NCBI GenBank assembly: GCA_965116195.1
Contig: OZ220491.1
Span: 2,170,001 to 2,234,000, forward strand
DNA: 64,000 bases
Direction of reading: 5' to 3'
Origin: Aldehydirespirator sp965116195
GTDB taxonomy: Bacteria > Actinomycetota > Acidimicrobiia > Acidimicrobiales > Aldehydirespiratoraceae
The translations under genes and the position numbers were made by a program. Shown one piece after another: positions 24,552 through 33,505 of this stretch; position 1 is the stretch's first letter; each line of letters starts with the position of its first letter. The notes beneath the pieces are model-generated. The model worked only from the letters and a program-made list of their open reading frames with translations, was not told the origin of the DNA and ran no database searches.

Positions 24552-25367
24552 TCATGCTTCAGCGAAGTCAGCCGCGAGGCGGGACATCACTTCTTGGCTC
24601 AACCCCGCAGCAATGCCATCGTGACAGCCCACCAGTGAGCCGGTCAGCGCAGCACTGGCATCGCTGACAAGAAAGTGAAATACAGGAGCCATCTCCGACG
24701 ATTTGCGCAGGATGCCATTGGCGGTCAGCCGACGTATCAACTCAAGGTCCGGCGCTGACTCCGTGACCATCTCGGTCTCGACCACCCCCGGAAGCACAGC
24801 ATTGACACGCACCTGACGAGGCCCCAGTTCCAGCGCCCAGACCCGCACAAGTTGATCCAGCGCAGCTTTCGATGCGCCGTAGGCAGCCATGCCACCGACG
24901 GCAACAGAACCCGCAGGAGAACTTGTCACGATGACCGAACCGTGATCACGTACCAAGCCGACGCCACAACTCAGCGCTCGTACAACTCCCATGGTGTTGA
25001 CATCAAGGACATGCTCAAACACCCGCAGATCCAAGGCCTCCACGGTGCCGTGATACTCATCAATGCCAGCGTTGAGGATCAGGGCGTCAAGAGCATCAAA
25101 ACGCTCAGCCACGACTCCAAAACCCCGGGCAACCGACTCGACATCGGCCACGTCCATGCGCACGAAGTCGGCACCTATTCCAGCGGCTATCTCCGCACCG
25201 CCGGCACGCCGACCTGTGATCACCACATCGGCACCAGCGGTGACCAGGTGCTCCGCTGCGGCCAAGCCGATGCCTGCTGTACCACCGGTGATCACCAACC
25301 TGCGGCCGGTCACGTCAAAAACATCCGCCGTGATCAAGCGGGCGGCGCTGCTGTCAGTCATGGTCAC
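24552..25367 (-). CDS. Short-chain dehydrogenase/reductase
   Basis: A 271-residue classical SDR. The cofactor motif is VITGGTAGIGLAAAE, the adenine-pocket Asp lies in VRMDVADVES, ILNAG follows, and the catalytic set is the Ser in IVTSSPAGSVAVGG and Y-x-x-x-K in AAYGASKAAL. It would reduce a carbonyl or oxidise an alcohol with NAD(P)(H); the substrate is unknown. The length is normal and no defect is visible. It lies upstream of the liv operon on the same strand, but a 198-bp gap argues against co-transcription. Confidence 0.93.
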   Translation of the reverse strand: MTMTDSSAARLITADVFDVTGRRLVITGGTAGIGLAAAEHLVTAGADVVITGRRAGGAEIAAGIGADFVRMDVADVESVARGFGVVAERFDALDALILNAGIDEYHGTVEALDLRVFEHVLDVNTMGVVRALSCGVGLVRDHGSVIVTSSPAGSVAVGGMAAYGASKAALDQLVRVWALELGPRQVRVNAVLPGVVETEMVTESAPDLELIRRLTANGILRKSSEMAPVFHFLVSDASAALTGSLVGCHDGIAAGLSQEVMSRLAADFAEA

Positions 25368-25466
25368 AACCTAACGAACAGACGAGAAGTCGGTGAAGCC
25401 TCACGAAAGTTGGCCATCAAGCCACCACCCGGGCACAGCAACACCAACCCACCTGTTGCAGCCACA

Positions 25467-25521
25467 GGAACATCACAGGCAGACACGGGAACATCACAGG
25501 CAGACACGGGAACATCACAGG
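25467..25521 (+). repeat. 21-bp tandem repeat, 2.6 copies
   Basis: GGAACATCACAGGCAGACACG is repeated perfectly at 25467-25487 and 25488-25508, followed by 13 bp of a third copy. It lies in the ~250-bp divergent gap between the SDR and the MacB-type ATPase. The gap otherwise shows only the AAAGGAG ribosome site before the ATPase. Confidence 0.9.
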
Positions 25522-25623
25522 AATATCTCGGTGTTGGTGTTGCAGTGGCATCTCCGTGTTGCAATGTCACAGCACCCTCGTAGAGTTCCGCAAGTTCCTC
25601 CCGACCTACTCAAAGGAGTGCCG

Positions 25624-26373
25624 GTGACAGCCTCTCCCGTGCAAGCACCCCCCGTTGCCGCCCGCGCTCAGGCGGCCACCAAGACCTACGGCTCCGGCGA
25701 TACCGAGGTACGCGCCCTTGACGCCATTGACGTGACTTTTGAGCAGGGCCGCTTCACCGCCATCATGGGGCCGTCAGGGTCAGGCAAGTCCACGCTGATG
25801 CACTGCATGGCCGGCCTTGACACCGTGACCGACGGTCAGGTCATCATCGGTGACACGGATCTGACCAGCCTGTCCGAACGCGATCTCACGCTGCTGCGCC
25901 GTGATCGTGTCGGCTTTGTGTTCCAAGCCTTCAACCTGGTACCCACTCTCACCGCCATGGAAAACATCACCTTACCCATGGACCTGGCCGGTGAGAAGGG
26001 CGATTCCTCCTGGATTGATGAGGTGGTGGGAGCAACGGGACTTGCTGACCGGGTCAAGCACCGCCCCAACGAACTCTCCGGTGGGCAACAGCAGCGTGTG
26101 GCCGTGGCCCGTGCACTGGCCGGCAGGCCGCAGATCATTTTTGCTGACGAGCCGACCGGCAATGTGGACTCCAACACGGCTGCGGAGATCCTCGGGTTCA
26201 TGCGCGATGCCGTCACCAAGATGGGCCAGACAATCGTCATGGTCACCCACGATCCGGTGGCTGCTTCCTTTGCTGACCGGGTGGTGTTTCTGGTGGACGG
26301 CAAGATCGTGGACGAACTGACCGATCCCACACCGCAGACCATCCGTGACCACATGACCCAACTCGGTGCCTGA
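25624..26373 (+). CDS. MacB/LolD-type ABC transporter ATPase
   Basis: A 249-residue ATPase: Walker A MGPSGSGKST, the MacB/LolD-type FVFQAFNLVPTLTAMENI, signature LSGGQQQRVAVARAL, Walker B IIFADEPTGNVD. It powers the two FtsX-type permeases that follow. Such mechanotransmission transporters do not move substrate through a membrane pore but act on envelope lipids, peptides or enzymes. The GTG at 25624 is chosen for AAAGGAG 7 nt upstream; the frame stays open further up through the tandem repeat. The gap to the next gene is 44 bp. Confidence 0.93.
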   Translation: MTASPVQAPPVAARAQAATKTYGSGDTEVRALDAIDVTFEQGRFTAIMGPSGSGKSTLMHCMAGLDTVTDGQVIIGDTDLTSLSERDLTLLRRDRVGFVFQAFNLVPTLTAMENITLPMDLAGEKGDSSWIDEVVGATGLADRVKHRPNELSGGQQQRVAVARALAGRPQIIFADEPTGNVDSNTAAEILGFMRDAVTKMGQTIVMVTHDPVAASFADRVVFLVDGKIVDELTDPTPQTIRDHMTQLGA

Positions 26374-26417
26374 CAGCCCGCCTGAGACCTGACAAGACCC
26401 GGACTGCGAACCCGCCC

Positions 26418-28976
26418 ATGCTGCGCCTAGCCCTCAAATCTGTCCTGGCGAACAAGCTCCGCTTCGCCTTCACCGCTGTCGCCGTCGTCGTGGGTGTCGC
26501 CTTCGTGGTTGCCGCCTTCGTCACCGCCGACTCGCTGCGCTCCACCTTTGACGACCTTGCCGAGGACATCAACACCGGCACGGACTTCACAGTGCGCGGC
26601 GAGTTGCCATTCGGCGACATCACCAACGTCGTTGCTCCGTCAGTGTCCGCAGACCTCCTGGAGGAAATCCGCTCGGTGCAGGGTGTGTCGAAGGCTGAGG
26701 GCGGGTTCTTCGTGAATGGTGTGTTCCCAGTGGACGATGCCGGTGACACGCCGAGCGCCTTCGGGGGCCCGATTGCCGGCAGCAACTGGACCCCCGACGA
26801 AACAATGTCGCAGTTCTTTTTGATCACGGGCGAATGGCCCGTCGGACCGTCGCAGTTCGCCATTGATGTCGAAACGTTCGCCGACTACGACTACCAACTG
26901 GGACGGGACTACCTGGTGGTCACCCCGACCGGACCGCGCACGTTCACCCTCACCGGAACCGCTCAGTTCGGGTTCCCCGAGAACGCAGGTGTCGGGGCCG
27001 TCTTCTCACTGTTTGACACGGCCACTGCGCAACAAGTCCTCGGCTATCCCGGCGAGTTCAACCAGATCCTGGTCAGGGCCGACCCGGAAGCTGACCTCGA
27101 GCAGGTGCGAAGCCGGATCGAAGCGGTGCTGCCCACCGGCACAGAGGTGATCACTGCTGAGGAATCAACCGAAGAGTTCAGCGACGCAACCGAGGTCTTC
27201 ATCGGACCTCTGCAGACGATCCTGTTGGTATTTGCCTTCATCGTGTTGTTTGTGAGCGCGTTCATCATCTCCAACACCTTCAACATCGTGCTCGGCCAGC
27301 GCGTGCGCGAACTGTCAATGCTGCGCGCAGTCGGAGCCACGCCCCAGCAGGTACGACGGTCGGTGTTGACAGAATCGGTGATCCTCGGCACGGTTGCCGC
27401 AGTTGCCGGACTGGGGCTGGGCATGCTCGGGGCGCTGGGCATCCGAGCGCTGTTTTCGGCTTTCGGGGCATCACTGCCCGACGGCCCGCTGCCGCTGAGC
27501 CTTCGCACCGTGATCTGGGCAGCCGTCGTCGGGATCGGCTTCACCGTGGTCGCGTCACTGATCCCGGCTGTCAAGGCATCGCGGATATCGCCCATTGCCG
27601 GACTGCGTGAAGGTGTCGGCGATGACTCCACCAGGCAGCGTCTGTGGCGTCCGATCGTGGGAGGCGTGCTGGCTGCAATCGGGCTTGTGCTCACGGCTCG
27701 GGGACTGTTCGCTGACTTCGACAGCACCAGAAATCAACTCGTGAGCCTGGGTGCCGGCGGGGTCATCGTGTTCATAGCCGTGTCGGTGCTCAGCCCGATT
27801 GTCGCCGGGCCCGTCGTGTCAACACTGGGACGCCCGCTCAGACGGGTGTTCGGCACGCCCGGGCGGCTGGCCAGGGAGAACGCGGCACGCAGCCCGCGGC
27901 GCACCGCGGCCACAGCGGTTGCCCTCACCATCGGGCTGGCGCTGGTGTCAATGGTGTCAGTGATCGGCCAGTCCCTCAAGGACACTTTCGTTGACAACCT
28001 GACGACAGCCGTGGCAGCCGACTACGTGATCAGCGACAATGCAGGCACGGGATTGCCCAAAACCCTTGCCGATGATCTGCGCGCTGCGGATGCGGGCTCA
28101 GTTGTGAGCTTCAGCAATGACCGGGTACGGATTCTCGGCGCTGCCAACACCTCCGAGACGTCAATCACGATCACAAACATCTCTGACATCGAGGATGTGG
28201 CCAACATTGATGTCACCATGGGCTCCCTTGACGGCTTTGACCCTGCGACCGACCTGCTGATTCACACCGATGTGTCCGACGACTGGGGCCTTCAGGTAGG
28301 TGACACAGTAGATCTCCAATTTGTGAGCGGTGACACCGCTGAAGTTGCCGTACATGCGGTGTATTCCCAGGGCGCTTTCTGGGGTGACTGGCTGATTGAT
28401 CAGTCACTGCACGAGCGCTTCGCCACCACCGCCTCCGACGGTGTGGTGACCGTGAAGGCCGCTTCGGACTCCCCTACAGCTCAGCGTGTACTTATGGAAG
28501 AAGTGCTTGCTGACTACCCCCAGGCCAACCTGGAGAACCGCCAGGAGTTCCAGCAGAGTGCCGAATCCAACCTGAACCTGCTGCTTGCGATGGTGAACGT
28601 GTTCCTGCTGTTTGCTCTGGTCATTGCCCTGGTGGGGATCGTGAACACTTTGACGCTTTCGGTGTTTGAGCGCACCCGCGAGATCGGGCTTCTGCGGGCA
28701 GTGGGCATGACCCGGCGGCAGTTGCGTCGCATGATCCGCTGGGAGGCGGTGACCGTGGCCCTGTACGGCACGCTGGTCGGCGTTGCGCTCGGTTTGGCGT
28801 TCGGAGTGGCCACTGCGGTGGCGATGCCTGACGAGATCGCGGGGCAGGTGTCGGTGCCCGTGGTGCAACTCGTGTTGTTCGTGCTCTCAGCCGTGGTGTT
28901 CGGCCTGATTGCCGCGATCTTCCCGGCCTTCCGTGCGGGGCGGATGAACGTTCTTGATGCCATCTCCAACGAGTGA
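26418..28976 (+). CDS. Large double-FtsX ABC permease, first of a pair
   Basis: An 852-residue membrane protein. One N-terminal membrane helix (LRFAFTAVAVVVGVAFVVAAF) is followed by an extracytoplasmic MacB-like domain, then a three-helix FtsX block starting at about residue 265 (ILLVFAFIVLFVSAFIISNTF, then LRAVGATPQQVRRSV). A second extracytoplasmic domain (about 520-710) precedes a C-terminal FtsX block (NTLTLSVFERTREIGLLRAVG). Double-FtsX proteins of this size are common in Actinobacteria. It is in an operon with the ATPase before it and a paralogue after it. The transported or regulated partner is unknown. Confidence 0.9.
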   Translation: MLRLALKSVLANKLRFAFTAVAVVVGVAFVVAAFVTADSLRSTFDDLAEDINTGTDFTVRGELPFGDITNVVAPSVSADLLEEIRSVQGVSKAEGGFFVNGVFPVDDAGDTPSAFGGPIAGSNWTPDETMSQFFLITGEWPVGPSQFAIDVETFADYDYQLGRDYLVVTPTGPRTFTLTGTAQFGFPENAGVGAVFSLFDTATAQQVLGYPGEFNQILVRADPEADLEQVRSRIEAVLPTGTEVITAEESTEEFSDATEVFIGPLQTILLVFAFIVLFVSAFIISNTFNIVLGQRVRELSMLRAVGATPQQVRRSVLTESVILGTVAAVAGLGLGMLGALGIRALFSAFGASLPDGPLPLSLRTVIWAAVVGIGFTVVASLIPAVKASRISPIAGLREGVGDDSTRQRLWRPIVGGVLAAIGLVLTARGLFADFDSTRNQLVSLGAGGVIVFIAVSVLSPIVAGPVVSTLGRPLRRVFGTPGRLARENAARSPRRTAATAVALTIGLALVSMVSVIGQSLKDTFVDNLTTAVAADYVISDNAGTGLPKTLADDLRAADAGSVVSFSNDRVRILGAANTSETSITITNISDIEDVANIDVTMGSLDGFDPATDLLIHTDVSDDWGLQVGDTVDLQFVSGDTAEVAVHAVYSQGAFWGDWLIDQSLHERFATTASDGVVTVKAASDSPTAQRVLMEEVLADYPQANLENRQEFQQSAESNLNLLLAMVNVFLLFALVIALVGIVNTLTLSVFERTREIGLLRAVGMTRRQLRRMIRWEAVTVALYGTLVGVALGLAFGVATAVAMPDEIAGQVSVPVVQLVLFVLSAVVFGLIAAIFPAFRAGRMNVLDAISNE

Positions 28977-29088
28977 ACGCCTGGGGCTGATCGTCTCCCG
29001 GTTCATTACGCTTTAGCCACGCACCCCAGCCCGCACCCACAAGCCGAGTTCACGGCCTGTTGAACCCGAGCCCGCTGATCCTGCAAGC

Positions 29089-31671
29089 ATGTTCAAGCTC
29101 GCCATACGCAGTCTGATCGACAAGAAACTCCGTTTCGCGCTGACCACGCTCGTTGTGGTGATCGGCGTGATGTTCGTGGTGGGTTCCTTCACGCTCACCG
29201 ACAGCCTGCGCAGCACCTTTGCCGGTCTTGCCGAGGACATAGCCGAAGGCACCGACCTGATTGTGAGGGTACGCCAGGAGATCGGTGGTGACCTCGACCG
29301 GGCCACGTTGCCTGAGTCGCTGGCCGATCAGATCGGTCGCGTTGACGGCGTGGGGTTGGTGCAGCCTGATGTCGCCAGCCTGAACGTGGTGATCATTGAC
29401 GGCAACGGCGAGCCCATCCGCCCTCGGGGGCCGCCGGCGCTGGGGTTCAACTTCAACCCCACGGTGTTCTTTCTGACTGAGGGGCGCGAGCCTGTCGCTG
29501 CGGGCGAGTTTGCCGCCGACACCGACACAGTCAACAACAACAACCTGCGCCTCGGTGAGGTCTATCAGATCAACGGTCCGATCACGGCCGAGCCGTTTGT
29601 GTTGGTGGGTGTGTTCAACTTCGGGGACCCCGACTCTCACACCGGCCTCGGCCAGACACAGGCCGCCTTTGAACTGGACGAAGCCCAGCGCTTCCTCGGC
29701 TTTGATGACCAGTACCTGGCCATAGGCGTGGTGGTGGAAGCGGGCACAGACGTTGCCGCAGTACAGGCCCGCCTTGAAGCCCAACTGGATGACTCCTATG
29801 AAGTGATCACCCGGGAGGTCAGCGCCGCCGAGCAGGAGGCGAGCTTCAACGAAGTGATCGACATCTTCAACCGGATCCTGCTGGTGTTTGCGTTTATCGC
29901 AGTGTTCGTGTCGGCGTTCATCATCAACAACACCTTCCAGATCGTGCTGGGGCAACGGGTACGTGAAATCGGTCTGTGGCGAGCGATCGGAGCCACTTCC
30001 AGGCAGGTGAGTTGGTCGGTGGTCACCGAGTCGGCCGTCGTCGGGTTTGTCAGCACCGTTATCGGTATCGGACTGGGACTGGGGCTGGCGGTCGTGTTGC
30101 GAAGTCTGCTTGATGTGGCCGGTTTCTCCCTTCCCCCGGGGCCGCTGGAGCTGCGATTGCGAACGGTCGCACTGGCGGTGATTGTCGGGATGGGGGTGAC
30201 GATGGTGTCATCGATTGCGCCTGCGGTGAAGGCCCGGCGCATTTCACCGGTGGCAGCAATCAGCCACGGCTTTCGCCTGGAGGCAACCGGTCTGCGCCGC
30301 CGTCTGATAGTTGGCGGCACGTTGAGCGCAGCGGGCGTGCTGCTGCTCGCTGCGGGACTGACCGCACGTCTGGACACCACGCCCACCTTTGTGCTGCTGG
30401 GGGCCGGAGCACTGCTCGGCTTTGTGGGGATCAACACGGTGAGCCCGGCCTTTGCGCGACCCGTGGCTACCACACTGGGCCGCCCTATCAAAGCCCTGTT
30501 CGGAGTGTCGGGCAATCTGGCCAGCGGCAACGCAGCCCGCAATCCTCGACGCACCGCCTCCACTGCGGGGGCGTTGGTGATCGGCCTCGCTCTGCTGGGA
30601 TTGACCGCGGTGGTTGGTGAGTCAATCAAGAAGACCTTCATCAACATCATCGAAAACGCTGTGGAAGCCGACTACTTCATCCAGTCCAACGAGTCCGGCT
30701 TCAACCCGGCAGCCGGTTTCTCAGCACAGGTCGCCGACGAGATCGAGGCTCTTGCTGAGATCGAGAGCGTGGTTCGGGTGCAGTTCGCCTTTGATTCGCT
30801 GAGCGTTGACGGAGATTTGCGTGACCTGGTCGCCACTGACATGGCGCTGGCCGAAACCCATTTTGACGGTCAGGTGATCGCGGGCGACATGGCAGCCGGT
30901 GAACCGCTGACCTCGCTGGCCCTGCATGTGGACCCGGCGCGAGACCTGGGAGTCGGGGTGGGAGACACGGTGCAGGCGACATTTCCCGACAACGTGACCG
31001 AAACGCTCACCGTTGTGGCGATCTATGAGGACGCAGCCATATACGGCAACTGGTTGATTGACGTGGCTTTGTGGAACGAGCATTTCAGTCGCAGCGACAT
31101 CGCCTTTGCCAGCGCTCGCATTGCGGGTCTCACAGAGGACCTGCCCGAAATAGCCCAGATCGCGCTGTTGGCACAAAGCCGAGCCGCCATTGACAGTGTG
31201 GTTGATCGCTATCCCACCGTGAAAGTCGAGAACCGCTCGCAGTTCCGTGCAGCGCAGGAAGCCCAACTCACGGCGTTCCTGCGGGTGATTGAGGTGCTGC
31301 TGGGCCTGTCACTCGTCGTCGCGCTGATCGGCATCATCAACACGCTCAGTTTGTCGGTGTTTGAGCGCACCCGCGAGATCGGACTGTTGCGCTCGGTTGG
31401 CATGACCCGACGGCAGTTGCGGCGCTCAATCTACTGGGAGGCGTTCATCGTGGCCGTGTTCGGGGGGTTGCTGGGGGTCATGATCGGAACGGTCTTTGGT
31501 GTGGCCGCCACCTTGTCGCTGCCGGACTCCTTCGTCAACACGTTGGCCATCCCCTTGCGTGATCTGGTGATCTTCGTGGTCATCGCAGCAGTGTCGGGGC
31601 TGATAGCGGCAATACTTCCTGCGCTGCGAGCCGGTCGCATGAACATCCTCAACGCCATCGCCCACGAGTAA
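29089..31671 (+). CDS. Large double-FtsX ABC permease, second of a pair
   Basis: An 860-residue paralogue of the preceding gene with the same layout: an N-terminal helix after LIDKKLRFALTTLVVVIG, extracytoplasmic domain, FtsX block (VFAFIAVFVSAFIINNTFQ, then LWRAIGATSRQVSWS), second extracytoplasmic domain, and last FtsX block (NTLSLSVFERTREIGLLRSVG). Both end in AGRMN(V/I)L(D/N)AI. The membrane blocks are much more alike than the outer domains, suggesting an old duplication with diverged outer domains, perhaps a heterodimer. The intergenic gap is 112 bp with no visible gene. Confidence 0.9.
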   Translation: MFKLAIRSLIDKKLRFALTTLVVVIGVMFVVGSFTLTDSLRSTFAGLAEDIAEGTDLIVRVRQEIGGDLDRATLPESLADQIGRVDGVGLVQPDVASLNVVIIDGNGEPIRPRGPPALGFNFNPTVFFLTEGREPVAAGEFAADTDTVNNNNLRLGEVYQINGPITAEPFVLVGVFNFGDPDSHTGLGQTQAAFELDEAQRFLGFDDQYLAIGVVVEAGTDVAAVQARLEAQLDDSYEVITREVSAAEQEASFNEVIDIFNRILLVFAFIAVFVSAFIINNTFQIVLGQRVREIGLWRAIGATSRQVSWSVVTESAVVGFVSTVIGIGLGLGLAVVLRSLLDVAGFSLPPGPLELRLRTVALAVIVGMGVTMVSSIAPAVKARRISPVAAISHGFRLEATGLRRRLIVGGTLSAAGVLLLAAGLTARLDTTPTFVLLGAGALLGFVGINTVSPAFARPVATTLGRPIKALFGVSGNLASGNAARNPRRTASTAGALVIGLALLGLTAVVGESIKKTFINIIENAVEADYFIQSNESGFNPAAGFSAQVADEIEALAEIESVVRVQFAFDSLSVDGDLRDLVATDMALAETHFDGQVIAGDMAAGEPLTSLALHVDPARDLGVGVGDTVQATFPDNVTETLTVVAIYEDAAIYGNWLIDVALWNEHFSRSDIAFASARIAGLTEDLPEIAQIALLAQSRAAIDSVVDRYPTVKVENRSQFRAAQEAQLTAFLRVIEVLLGLSLVVALIGIINTLSLSVFERTREIGLLRSVGMTRRQLRRSIYWEAFIVAVFGGLLGVMIGTVFGVAATLSLPDSFVNTLAIPLRDLVIFVVIAAVSGLIAAILPALRAGRMNILNAIAHE

Positions 31672-31799
31672 ACCCGGCGACTCCCGGTGGTCGCCACAGA
31701 GTTCGCGACCTGCTGCTGCACAGTGTTGAAGCGATGGTAGCTCAGCTGTCTTGTCGAGCCCCCGCGAAAGGATGTGATGGGGGTGGTTGAGGCCCCAAG

Positions 31800-33350
31800 C
31801 TATGTCGTGGGCACGTCCAGGCGGCTTCTGAGTGAGGCCTCCACCACGTCGTGGTGATTGCGCACGTAGCTGTTGGCAACGTCGTTGGCCGGAAGATGAT
31901 CCCAAGACCGGAGGCCCGCCGTGTGACCGGTGGCGCGATGGATGACGTGGCGGGCTCGCTGGGACTCAAGCACTCGTTCACGAATCGCGCCGCTGTCCCA
32001 GCGGCTGCGGACTTCCGCAGCAAAGGCTGCCGCCACCTGTACATAAGCCGGGTCATCACACAGGTTGGTGCGCTCCAGCGGATCGGCTGAGATGTCATGG
32101 AGCAACGGCGGGTCGGTGTCGCAATGAATGTACTTGAGGTCGTTGCGGCGGATCATGAACATCGGATGCGAGGTCATCTCGGCCATGTACTCGCCGGTCG
32201 TCTCTGACGTGTCGTCGCTTTCCCCCGAAGCCAGAGGCCACAGGCTGCGACCACCGATGTCGGGCGCGCTCTCGCCCCAACTACGGCCATCGGTCACATC
32301 ACCGCCATCGGTTGCGATGTCAAGCAGCGTGGGCAGCACATCAAGATGCGACGCCACGTTGGAGACGGTGCGGTTCACCACACCCGGGCCCGCCATCACA
32401 AAGGGAACCCGGGCGGAGCGCTCAAAGAAGGTCATCTTGTAGAACAGGCCCCTGTCCCCAAGCATGTCGCCGTGGTCGCTGGTGAACATCACCACCGTTG
32501 AGTCCGCCAGTCCGGTCTCCTGCAATGTGCCGACGAGACATCCGAGCCAGTCATCCACATAGCTGGTGTTGGCGTAGTACCCCTGACGTGCCCGGCGAAC
32601 CTGATCGTCGGTGAAACCGACCGTGTCAGCCTCAATACCGGTGCGCACACGACGGGTATGCGCATCAAGGGCAGCGTCGTTGATGGGTTCGGGCAGGTCA
32701 ATCTTGTCGGGGTCGTAGCGGTTCCACCACTCCGGCCGGGCGACATAGGGGTCGTGGGGGTGAATGAAAGAAGCCACCAAGCAGAACCGACGATCGTCGC
32801 TGTCGCGGGCCAGGTCAAGGAGTTTGCGGCGAGCCGTGTATCCGACCTCTTCGTCGTAGTCGATCTGGTGTGTCGTCACCGCCGCACCGGCCTCAGCCAG
32901 CGGATCCATGTTGTGATACCACTTGTCGATCCGGTGATCGGCTGCATCCCAGTTGGGTGTCCAGCTGAAGTCGGCGGGGTAGATGTCCGTGGTCAGCCGC
33001 TCCTCGAACCCGTGCATCTGATCCGGACCGACAAAATGCATCTTGCCGGTGAGGATCGTGCGGTAGTTGGCTGCCTGGAGGTGGTGGGCCAGCGTCGGCA
33101 CCGAGGCCGGGAACTCCGCAGCGTTGTCCCACGCACCGATGGAGGTGACCGACCTGCCGGCCATCATGGTGAAACGTGCCGGCGCGCACAGAGGCGAATG
33201 GCAGTACATGGCATCAAACCGAGCGCCGCGCTCCGCCAGTGCATCAAGATGCGGTGTGGACACGACAGGATGTCCGTAGGTGGACGTGAAGTGAGGTGCC
33301 AGCTGATCAGCCATCACCAAGACCATGTTGGGACCACTCACAAACCGCAA
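31800..33350 (-). CDS. betC: Choline-sulfatase-like type I sulfatase
   Basis: A 516-residue sulfatase. NMVLVMADQL supplies early metal-binding Asp. The formylglycine site is LCAPARFTMMAGR (Cys in C-x-P-A-R), so a maturation enzyme is needed. TSDHGDMLGDRG carries the later metal ligands. The tail ANDVANSYVRNHHDVVEASLRSRL resembles the C-terminal segment specific to choline-sulfatases, so it probably releases choline and sulfate from choline-O-sulfate. Family membership is certain; the substrate is inferred. No bet genes lie next to it. Confidence 0.85.
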   Translation of the reverse strand: MRFVSGPNMVLVMADQLAPHFTSTYGHPVVSTPHLDALAERGARFDAMYCHSPLCAPARFTMMAGRSVTSIGAWDNAAEFPASVPTLAHHLQAANYRTILTGKMHFVGPDQMHGFEERLTTDIYPADFSWTPNWDAADHRIDKWYHNMDPLAEAGAAVTTHQIDYDEEVGYTARRKLLDLARDSDDRRFCLVASFIHPHDPYVARPEWWNRYDPDKIDLPEPINDAALDAHTRRVRTGIEADTVGFTDDQVRRARQGYYANTSYVDDWLGCLVGTLQETGLADSTVVMFTSDHGDMLGDRGLFYKMTFFERSARVPFVMAGPGVVNRTVSNVASHLDVLPTLLDIATDGGDVTDGRSWGESAPDIGGRSLWPLASGESDDTSETTGEYMAEMTSHPMFMIRRNDLKYIHCDTDPPLLHDISADPLERTNLCDDPAYVQVAAAFAAEVRSRWDSGAIRERVLESQRARHVIHRATGHTAGLRSWDHLPANDVANSYVRNHHDVVEASLRSRLDVPTT

Positions 33351-33368
33351 GCTACAACCATTCGCCGC

Positions 33369-33505
33369 CCTCGCATCAACGCAGGTCGGGGTTCAGTAAC
33401 GGTAGTAGGGCCCGTCCGTCGGACCATGCTTGTGACAGCGCGTCCTCGCATCAACGAGTGCCCGAGGTTGAGCCGGGGGTTCAGCAGCGGTAGAGCATTC
33501 CTTTG
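33369..33505 (-). repeat. Repeat of the Lhr gene 3' end, 75-bp offset
   Basis: CCTCGCATCAACG (plus strand) begins at 33369 and 33444. Beyond it, both copies contain GGGTTCAG.A.CGGTAG, which in the inner copy encodes the YRC-stop end of the helicase gene. The inner copy is 10-12 bp longer within the unit. The rest of the 130-bp gap shows no gene. Confidence 0.7.

Noticed and set aside
31730..31800. GGTAGCTCAGCTG near 31737 as the start of a tRNA gene
   Set aside because: It resembles a D-arm start, but no acceptor stem, anticodon arm or T-loop sequence (GGTTC) can be placed around it.
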